DNA of 5,559 nt from Dehalococcoidia bacterium CG2_30_46_9. Lineage in GTDB: Bacteria > Chloroflexota > Dehalococcoidia > GIF9 > AB-539-J10. Position numbers and translations under genes: made by a program. Positions within the stretch are counted from its first letter, which is position 1; each line of letters begins with the position of its first letter. The notes under the pieces were generated by a model, which was given only the letters and a program-made list of their open reading frames with translations, did no database searches and was not told the origin of the DNA. Shown here in pieces: positions 1 to 4,341 of this stretch. Where the stretch lies: NCBI GenBank assembly GCA_001873005.1, contig MNYE01000097.1, forward strand, positions 1-5,559. Direction: 5' to 3'.

Positions 1-48
1 TTTCACGCATAGGTGAGGTAAATCCTAAACGTAACTACTCACCAATAT
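1..48. other. left-edge noncoding stretch
   Basis: No coding region is visible here. The stretch contains GTAACTAC at 31-38, which is the reverse complement of GTAGTTAC at 140-147 on the far side of the composite repeat. It also contains CCTAAAC at 24-30, which recurs in direct orientation at 149-155. These may be the outer parts of the adjacent repeat element. Nothing else is recognised. Confidence 0.4.
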
Positions 49-126
49 TGTCATGCTGAACTTGATTTAGCATCTATGCCCTGAAACAAGTTCAGAGTGA
101 GATTCCGAAACAAGTTCGGAATGACA
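49..126. repeat. composite of three hairpin repeats (copies A, B, C)
   Basis: Three copies of one 19-21 bp inverted repeat lie in tandem. Copy A (54-72) has arms TGCTGAA and TTTAGCA around CTTGA. Copy B (79-97) has CCCTGAA and TTCAGAG around ACAAG. Copy C (102-122) has the perfect arms ATTCCGAA and TTCGGAAT around ACAAG. The block is bounded by TGTCAT (49-54) and ATGACA (121-126), itself an inverted pair. Its right end abuts the TAA stop of the ATP-grasp gene (127-129), so copy C would form a hairpin at the 3' end of that mRNA. There is no strong T-run after it, so calling it an intrinsic terminator would be overreach. I recall similar dispersed repeats from Dehalococcoidia-type genomes. Confidence 0.85.
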
Positions 127-1152
127 TTAGTACGGCTGTGTAGTTACTCCTAAACAAGGTAGGTTTTGCCTTCTTAGAGCACTATTCAGTATTAGACCAA
201 TGACGGTTTTGTACTCATAACCCATCTCCTGAGCCATAATGGGGAGGTCGCTGTAGCCGGGACGCAATCCCGGCAAGGGATTTACCTCAAGCAAATATGG
301 CTTTCTTTGAGTATCCACACGAAAATCAATCCTTGCCACATCTCGGCATCCCAGAACCTTAAAAGCTTTAAGACTTGCCTCGGCAATATCTTGCATGGTT
401 TTTGGGGGAAGTCTTGCCGGACATTCATAGCTTACTAACTTCTCCCACTCTCGCTTTACCTCGAGGGAATAAATGAAATTGGGGTCACACCCCTGTCTGG
501 GAAGCACACGCATGATGCCCAGTATCTGCGGTGGTGTGCCCACTATTCCCACCGTCACCTCATCTCCGGGAATAAACTCCTCGAGCATCGCCGGCTGCCC
601 ATATTTCTCTAACACAGTTTCAACCGCCCCAGGTATCTCCTTTGGGCTTTCGACCCTAGAACTGAAACGTATTCCTTTACTTGAGCCCTCGTAGGCTGGC
701 TTGACAAAGGCGGGGAAGGGAAAACTATCCCAGACTATGCCTTTAAGCTCTTTTATATCACTTATCACCTGCCATGCCGGGGTGAGAATACTGGCCTCCG
801 CTACCAGTTTCTTGGTTAGCGGCTTATCCAGACAAATTGTCAGACACTGTGGGTCTGCCCCTGAATAGGGCATATTGAGCATCTCCAGAATAGCTGGTAC
901 CTGTGCTTCCCTGCTGCGATATTTTCCCCTTCCTTCAGCGATATTGAAGACAAAATCCACATTGTTTTGCAGGATATTGATAAGAAAATCCTTTCCTCCC
1001 CCCAGCATGACCACCACATGTCCCAGAAACTCTAGAGCTGTAGCAATAGCTTGCACCGTTTCCAAGCAATCGTATTCCTCAAGAGCATCTTCAGGCTGTC
1101 CCGCACTTAGGGCTACATCCTCTTTGAGATCATAAGCCATCCCTATCTTCAT
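127..1152 (-). CDS. D-alanine-D-alanine-ligase-like ATP-grasp enzyme
   Basis: This 341-residue cytoplasmic protein has the Ddl-type ATP-grasp layout: an N-terminal pre-ATP-grasp domain (about 1-105), the DK motif (K110), VKPAYEGSSKGI (K151, E155, G156-S158) for ATP, EEF (E191-E192), and RIDF (D276) with LEVNPLPG (E289, N291) for Mg and phosphate. ATP-grasp ligases join a carboxylate to an amine through an acyl phosphate. The usual Ddl N-terminal GGxSxE/REVSLxSG signature, which carries a catalytic Glu, is absent; the protein instead begins MKIGMAYDLKED. True D-Ala-D-Ala ligase activity is therefore doubtful. The ATG at 1152 is preceded by GGAG about 10 nt upstream. The gene follows the aminomutase by 51 bp and is probably co-transcribed, so beta-lysine or a derivative is a plausible substrate (inference). 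The last five residues lie at the edge of repeat DNA. Family assignment is firm; the substrate is unknown. Confidence 0.85.
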   Translation of the reverse strand: MKIGMAYDLKEDVALSAGQPEDALEEYDCLETVQAIATALEFLGHVVVMLGGGKDFLINILQNNVDFVFNIAEGRGKYRSREAQVPAILEMLNMPYSGADPQCLTICLDKPLTKKLVAEASILTPAWQVISDIKELKGIVWDSFPFPAFVKPAYEGSSKGIRFSSRVESPKEIPGAVETVLEKYGQPAMLEEFIPGDEVTVGIVGTPPQILGIMRVLPRQGCDPNFIYSLEVKREWEKLVSYECPARLPPKTMQDIAEASLKAFKVLGCRDVARIDFRVDTQRKPYLLEVNPLPGLRPGYSDLPIMAQEMGYEYKTVIGLILNSALRRQNLPCLGVTTQPY

Positions 1153-1162
1153 TTCTTGGCTT

Positions 1163-1166
1163 CTCC
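1163..1166 (-). promoter_or_regulatory. ribosome binding site of the ATP-grasp gene
   Basis: Read on the minus strand this is GGAG, within CCGGAGAAG, ten nucleotides before the ATG at 1152. It supports that start and independent initiation after the aminomutase stop at 1204. It lies just outside the AT-rich repeat, so alternative folding of that repeat could affect its access. Confidence 0.5.
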
Positions 1167-1180
1167 GGTGGGAATTACCA

Positions 1181-1279
1181 AATTAAAAATCAAAGGTCAA
1201 AAGTCAAAATGACAACTCAAAATGCAAATTTTTAACTTTTGCTCTGTCATTTTGCATTTTTATTTTTGCCTTTTGATTA
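1181..1279. repeat. AT-rich interspersed repeat with crossing inverted repeats
   Basis: This is a low-complexity block of CAAAA/TTTTG-type units spanning the 3' end of the aminomutase gene and most of the following gap. It holds two perfect inverted pairs: AAAATGCAAA (1219-1228) with TTTGCATTTT (1251-1260), and AAAATGACA (1206-1214) with TGTCATTTT (1245-1253). The pairs cross and share bases 1251-1253, so the two stems exclude each other. The aminomutase stop codon (1204-1206) is inside the block, so about the last 21 residues of that enzyme are repeat-encoded. I recall similar AAAATCAAAA-type blocks as common intergenic repeats in some anaerobe genomes; a genome search would settle this. Confidence 0.65.
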
Positions 1280-2568
1280 CGACCTCCATTGCGACGGTTT
1301 CCTTTGGCTGATTGCCACGCCTTCGGCTCGCAACTTCGGTTCAGTGCTGGCAGCCTGGGGTTTCGGTAGCGAAAGATATGCCCCTGGTAATTCCTCAATA
1401 TAAGCTCGTCCTCTGTCTGCGAGAGTACATAGTTTGGCTGAAGCGGGATCTTCCCACCACCACCAGGCAAATCAATCACGAAGGTAGGGATAGCTAAACC
1501 TGAGGTATGCCCGCGCATTCCCTCCAGTATCTTTATACCTGTTTCGACAGGTGTGCGTAGATGTTCCGTTCCCTCTACTTCGTCAGTTTGAAAGAGATAA
1601 TAGGGTCGCACCTTTATCTTGAGAAGTCCCTGACATAGCTTTAACTGTGTCTCAACTGAGTCATTTACCCCGCGGAGTAACACGGACTGGTTGTTGACAG
1701 GAACTCCGCTCCGCAATAGCCTGTCGCAAGCCGCAGACGCCTCGGGCGTTATCTCGTTGGGATGGTTGAAATGGGTATTAAGCCATATTGGCCCGTATTT
1801 TGAGAGCATGGCACAAAGTTCATCATCTATACGCTGGGGCAGCACCACAGGAAATCGAGTGCCGATCCGAATAATCTCTACGTGTGGTATCTCCCTCAGC
1901 TTGGATATAACTTCTTCCAGATGAGCTGTGGAGAAGGTAAGTGGATCGCCACCGGAGATGATGACATCCCTGACAGCCTTGTTCTGGCGAATATAATCCA
2001 ACATGCGCTCAATCTCAGCGGAACTACGTACCCATCCGCCATTTCGCCATTCCCTCTTACGTGTGCAGTGACGGCAAAACATAGGACAGATATTTGTTAG
2101 CACCATCAGAACCCGGTCAGGATAGCGACGGACTAGTCCCAGAACGACCGAATCTCTTGTTTCCGCCAGTGGGTCCTCTCGTCCCATTCCGGCTAGAGTT
2201 ATCTCCTCAAAAGAGGGTATAGCCTGTTTCCTGACAGGATCATTGGGGTCATCTGGATTGATAAGGCAAAGATAGTAAGGGGTTATGGAAAAGGGATATT
2301 TCACAGTAACGAGCTTCAGTCTTGCTCGTTCAATAGCTGAGAGGGGAATAAATCTGGCTAGTTCTTCAACACTGGTGATTCGATTCTGGAACTGCCATCT
2401 CCAACTTCGCCACTGTTCCTCGGGCACATGGCCAAAGAATATCTCCTTATTCCTCAGGAATCTTTTGCTTGGAGGTTCTTCCGCTTCGCTTGTCCCCGTA
2501 CTGGGAGGTTTTTCGTCAGCTTGACTAAAAGCTTCGCTTTCCTTGGTTGATGCTGATACTTTTACCAA
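1204..2568 (-). CDS. kamA: lysine 2,3-aminomutase (radical SAM, PLP)
   Basis: This 454-residue cytoplasmic enzyme interconverts L-lysine and L-beta-lysine using SAM, a [4Fe-4S] cluster and PLP. CPMFCRHCTRKR gives the CxxxCxxC cluster ligands C161, C165 and C168, and R170 matches the carboxylate-binding arginine. SGGDPL lies at 205-210. D329 and D366 match the lysine-recognising aspartates, and K373 in PGGGGKIP is the PLP lysine. All align with the Clostridium subterminale enzyme, as I remember it, at a constant offset of +36, favouring lysine over glutamate as substrate. The N-terminal 36 residues are an extra polar, Glu/Ser/Pro-rich leader. The C-terminal zinc-cysteine cluster is missing except for C413, and Ser304 stands where the fourth Cys would be. 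The tail from about 411 on looks repeat-derived. The start is TTG: an in-frame TAA lies 18 nt upstream and no ATG occurs before the conserved core. AGAGAG five bases upstream is a weak ribosome site. Its own promoter lies upstream, and the ATP-grasp gene follows. Confidence 0.93.
   Translation of the reverse strand: MVKVSASTKESEAFSQADEKPPSTGTSEAEEPPSKRFLRNKEIFFGHVPEEQWRSWRWQFQNRITSVEELARFIPLSAIERARLKLVTVKYPFSITPYYLCLINPDDPNDPVRKQAIPSFEEITLAGMGREDPLAETRDSVVLGLVRRYPDRVLMVLTNICPMFCRHCTRKREWRNGGWVRSSAEIERMLDYIRQNKAVRDVIISGGDPLTFSTAHLEEVISKLREIPHVEIIRIGTRFPVVLPQRIDDELCAMLSKYGPIWLNTHFNHPNEITPEASAACDRLLRSGVPVNNQSVLLRGVNDSVETQLKLCQGLLKIKVRPYYLFQTDEVEGTEHLRTPVETGIKILEGMRGHTSGLAIPTFVIDLPGGGGKIPLQPNYVLSQTEDELILRNYQGHIFRYRNPRLPALNRSCEPKAWQSAKGNRRNGGRNQKAKIKMQNDRAKVKNLHFELSF
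1310..1334. repeat. TCATTGCGAG-like repeat inside the kamA 3' end
   Basis: The minus strand reads GTTGCGAGCCGAAGG then CGTGGCAATC. It resembles the repeat at 4296-4319 (TTGYGA...CGAAG...CAATC in both) and, from memory, a widespread bacterial repeat of the form TCATTGCGAGCGAAGCGTGGCAATCTC. It contains a small imperfect hairpin (TTGC/GCAA enclosing GCC-ttc-GGC). It encodes aminomutase residues 412-420 (SCEPKAWQS) in frame. The match is partial and the copy is degenerate, so this call is tentative. Confidence 0.5.
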
Positions 2569-2593
2569 TTCTGCTCTCTGTTTTTAAGCTTAA

Positions 2594-2631
2594 ACTATAC
2601 TTCACTATACAACGAATTGAGCCAATGTCAA
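2594..2631 (-). promoter_or_regulatory. sigma70-type promoter of the kamA-ligase unit
   Basis: On the minus strand a perfect -35 TTGACA (2631 to 2626) is separated by 16 bp from -10 TATAGT (2609 to 2604), five of six matches to TATAAT. Transcription would start near 2597, leaving a leader of about 29 nt before the TTG codon at 2568. The -10 belongs to a direct repeat, GTATAGT at 2610-2604 and again at 2600-2594, spaced exactly 10 bp. This could be a second -10 or a one-turn protein-binding repeat. Confidence 0.7.
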
Positions 2632-2704
2632 GTGGAACTCACGATTGACGAAAAATTCTGGCAAAATTTTTTTGACAAATTTCAGATATTAGCTATTTGT
2701 CTAG

Positions 2705-2723
2705 CCCTGAACTTGATTCAGGG
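2705..2723. repeat. hairpin repeat copy D
   Basis: A perfect inverted repeat has arms CCCTGAA and TTCAGGG around CTTGA. It begins six bases after the amidohydrolase stop codon (2730-2732, minus strand), so it would form a 3'-end hairpin on that transcript. No T-tract follows directly. Function as a terminator or mRNA 3' protector is possible but not shown. Confidence 0.85.
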
Positions 2724-2729
2724 TAGTGC

Positions 2730-4292
2730 TTAGCATTTACGATATACTACTTCTCCACCAATGATAGTCATCTCCACCTCTAAATCCTTCATCTTCTCAA
2801 CAGGTACCTCCGTGGGATCACCGCTCAAGATCACCAGGTCGGCAAGCTTGCCGGGTATTATATTGCCCTTTATTCCTTCTTCAAAGGAAGCATAGGCGGC
2901 ACCTTCAGTATACATTCGAAGTGCCTCCAGGGGAGAAATACTTTCTTCGGGCAAGATAGTTTCTCCCGTCTCTGCTTTGCGCGAAACAGCGGCGTAAATA
3001 CCAACTAAAGGATTGGGTGGAACTACAGGACAGTCGGAGCCAGCAGCTACCTTAACACCGGCTTTAATAAGAGTGCCAATAGGGTATAAGCGCTCAAGTT
3101 GTTCCTGCGCTACTGTATTGAGATATCTTTCACCACTATAATAGATAAAAGCCGGTTGAGTAACCACTACCACTCCCAGTGACGCCAGTCGTTTTGCCAT
3201 TTCTGGTCGGCACACAGAGCAATGCTCTATACGATGGCGATGTCCGGCTCGAGGAAACCTCTTAAGTGTGCGCTCCATAACTGAGCATGCTGCCTCAATT
3301 GTGTTCTCCTCAACAGCATGTATGGCAACCTGTCCTGAAACAAGTTCAGGATCAGATTGATGAACTTTTAATACCATCTGTTCCAGCTCCTGCCAACTCG
3401 GGCAGAGCCGTCCCGTGGTTTCCTGTAAAACTATTTTCACGGCACCAAGGCGCATTTCGCTGCCACTTGTCATTCCTGACCCTGAAACAAGTTCAGGGGA
3501 AGATTGTTGAAACCCCTCCTCCCCCAACATCAAGCTTAGCCGGCACCTCAGGCTCCCTTGACTTTTCCAGCGTTGAAACAGATTCCATTGTGACATAGTG
3601 TTCAAAGAGGCATCTCCAACTGAGGTTATGCCCAGGGAAAGCAATTTTTCGCCAGCTAACTTTATTGCCCGATTCAGCTCACTATCCGCAAGTGGTGGAA
3701 CCTTCTTAGCTAACATACCACCCATGTCATAAAGTAAGCCATTTGGCTCACCTGACTCACAATCGCGCTCAATAATGCCACCAGGAGGCTCAGCGGTCTC
3801 CTTAGAAATACCAACAAGGGCTAGAGCCAAGCTATTCAATACATGAGCATGCCCGGAGCGATGTGTTAGTTTCACGGGATGTAGGGAAGTTGCTTTATCC
3901 AGGTCCCAGCGTTTAGGATGTCGTTTCTCCGCCAGGTAGAATTCATTATACCCTTCACCATTTATCCAGCTTCCCGGCGGCAAGTCCCTGGCTGATCTGG
4001 CAACCTCTTTCTGTATATCAAGAATGGAATGCACCCGGGACGGACTTAAGTCGAGACTTACCATGCTTTTAGCCAGGGCAATAAGGTGACAATGAGCATC
4101 ATTAAAACCAGGCAGGATCGTCTTCCCCCGGCAATCTATAATAGCAGTCTCTGGCCCTTTGAATTCCTCTAATGCCTCATTTTTTGCCACTGCCAGCACC
4201 TTGCCATTCTTAATAGCGATAAGCCGAGCCCTGGGATAATTGGAGTCCAGGGTTAATACATTAGCATTGTATAGAATTAAGTCAGCGCTCAT
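2730..4292 (-). CDS. YtcJ-type metal-dependent amidohydrolase (amidohydrolase 3 family)
   Basis: This 520-residue protein has the composite urease-like TIM-barrel architecture: an N-terminal beta-sandwich strand set (1-60), the HxH metal motif NDAHCH (H67, H69), HRSGHAHVLNS (144-154), K286 in GAVKI as the likely bridging lysine, H325 in AIHAV, H357 in RIEH, and D420 in GSDCPV, then a C-terminal GKLADLVIL return segment. Relatives hydrolyse amide or N-formyl bonds (N-substituted formamide deformylase is the characterised example I recall), but most have unknown substrates. The usual HAIGD motif reads HAVEE here, and the stretch after K286 (VLQETTG) also departs from the family pattern. Two copies of a dispersed hairpin repeat are inserted in frame, each encoding PELVSG (residues 266-271 and 315-320), just before conserved elements and probably in loops. 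The ATG at 4292 matches the family start, but no clear ribosome site precedes it. The deacylase gene lies 49 bp upstream. Confidence 0.88.
   Translation of the reverse strand: MSADLILYNANVLTLDSNYPRARLIAIKNGKVLAVAKNEALEEFKGPETAIIDCRGKTILPGFNDAHCHLIALAKSMVSLDLSPSRVHSILDIQKEVARSARDLPPGSWINGEGYNEFYLAEKRHPKRWDLDKATSLHPVKLTHRSGHAHVLNSLALALVGISKETAEPPGGIIERDCESGEPNGLLYDMGGMLAKKVPPLADSELNRAIKLAGEKLLSLGITSVGDASLNTMSQWNLFQRWKSQGSLRCRLSLMLGEEGFQQSSPELVSGSGMTSGSEMRLGAVKIVLQETTGRLCPSWQELEQMVLKVHQSDPELVSGQVAIHAVEENTIEAACSVMERTLKRFPRAGHRHRIEHCSVCRPEMAKRLASLGVVVVTQPAFIYYSGERYLNTVAQEQLERLYPIGTLIKAGVKVAAGSDCPVVPPNPLVGIYAAVSRKAETGETILPEESISPLEALRMYTEGAAYASFEEGIKGNIIPGKLADLVILSGDPTEVPVEKMKDLEVEMTIIGGEVVYRKC
3333..3351 (-). 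repeat. hairpin repeat copy E, in frame within the amidohydrolase
   Basis: Perfect arms TCCTGAA and TTCAGGA flank ACAAG. The copy encodes residues 314-320 (DPELVSG) on the minus strand, immediately before the conserved QVAIHA strand. The outermost stem pair is T-A where other copies have C-G, a compensated change. Confidence 0.9.
3468..3498 (-). repeat. hairpin repeat copy F with flanking unit, in frame within the amidohydrolase
   Basis: Perfect arms CCCTGAA and TTCAGGG flank ACAAG at 3480-3498. They are followed on the minus strand by TCAGGAATGACA (3479-3468), which resembles the GGAATGACA edge of copy C (118-126). The unit encodes residues 265-275 (SPELVSGSGMTS), a loop-like stretch before the conserved RLGAVKI strand. 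Reading frame and peptide are the same as copy E. Confidence 0.9.
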
Positions 4293-4295
4293 GCA

Positions 4296-4319
4296 GTCAT
4301 TGTGAACGAAGCAATCTCA
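4296..4319. repeat. TCATTGCGAG-like repeat upstream of the amidohydrolase
   Basis: GTCATTGTGAACGAAGC followed by AATCTCA matches, from memory, a dispersed bacterial repeat of the form TCATTGCGAGCGAAGCAATCTC with two changes. It is joined to hairpin copy G, so nearly the whole 49-bp gap between deacylase and amidohydrolase is repeat DNA. It occupies the position where the amidohydrolase ribosome site should be. Confidence 0.6.
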
Positions 4320-4322
4320 ATC

Positions 4323-4341
4323 CCCTGAATTAAGTTCAGGG
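4323..4341. repeat. hairpin repeat copy G at the deacylase stop codon
   Basis: Perfect arms CCCTGAA and TTCAGGG flank TTAAG. On the minus strand the repeat begins at the very next base after the TGA of the deacylase gene (4342-4344). It could act as an intercistronic hairpin like REP/BIME elements; no T-run is present. Confidence 0.87.

Larger units (their letters stand above)
2569..2729. other. intergenic region between amidohydrolase and kamA
   Basis: These 161 bp contain, from right to left, hairpin repeat copy D (2705-2723), an inverted repeat GACAAAT/ATTTGTC (2674-2680 and 2695-2701) with a 14-nt loop, an AT-rich tract with TTTTTTT (2667-2673), and the kamA promoter. On the minus strand the GACAAAT stem is followed by A residues then TTTT, so it is not a textbook intrinsic terminator. 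No small gene is apparent. The region most likely separates two transcription units. Confidence 0.6.

Noticed and set aside
49..126. CRISPR array from the three tandem hairpin copies
   Set aside because: Spacing is only a few bases, copies differ and each is palindromic; there are no uniform spacers and no cas genes.
473..694. Plus-strand open frames opposite the ligase, aminomutase and amidohydrolase genes (for example 473-694, 875-1135, 1691-1924, 3287-3598)
   Set aside because: They overlap well-supported minus-strand genes in full, have no recognisable domains and low-complexity Ser/Pro/Leu composition. They are antisense shadows.
2478..2545. CTTCGCTT motifs in the aminomutase N-terminal region as further TCATTGCGAG repeat fragments
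   Set aside because: The shared strings are about eight bases and lack the CAATC and TTGCGAG ends, so chance is sufficient.
1204..2568. Glutamate 2,3-aminomutase instead of lysine 2,3-aminomutase
   Set aside because: Both aspartates that bind the lysine side-chain amine (D329 and D366) are kept at the expected 37-residue spacing; the glutamate enzymes replace them.
2674..2701. Intrinsic terminator GACAAAT/ATTTGTC
   Set aside because: The stem is AT-rich with a 14-nt loop, and on the relevant minus strand it is followed by A residues rather than T.
3333..3498. Amidohydrolase as a pseudogene disrupted by repeats
   Set aside because: The frame is open throughout, both insertions preserve it, and metal ligands and the C-terminal family motifs are present.
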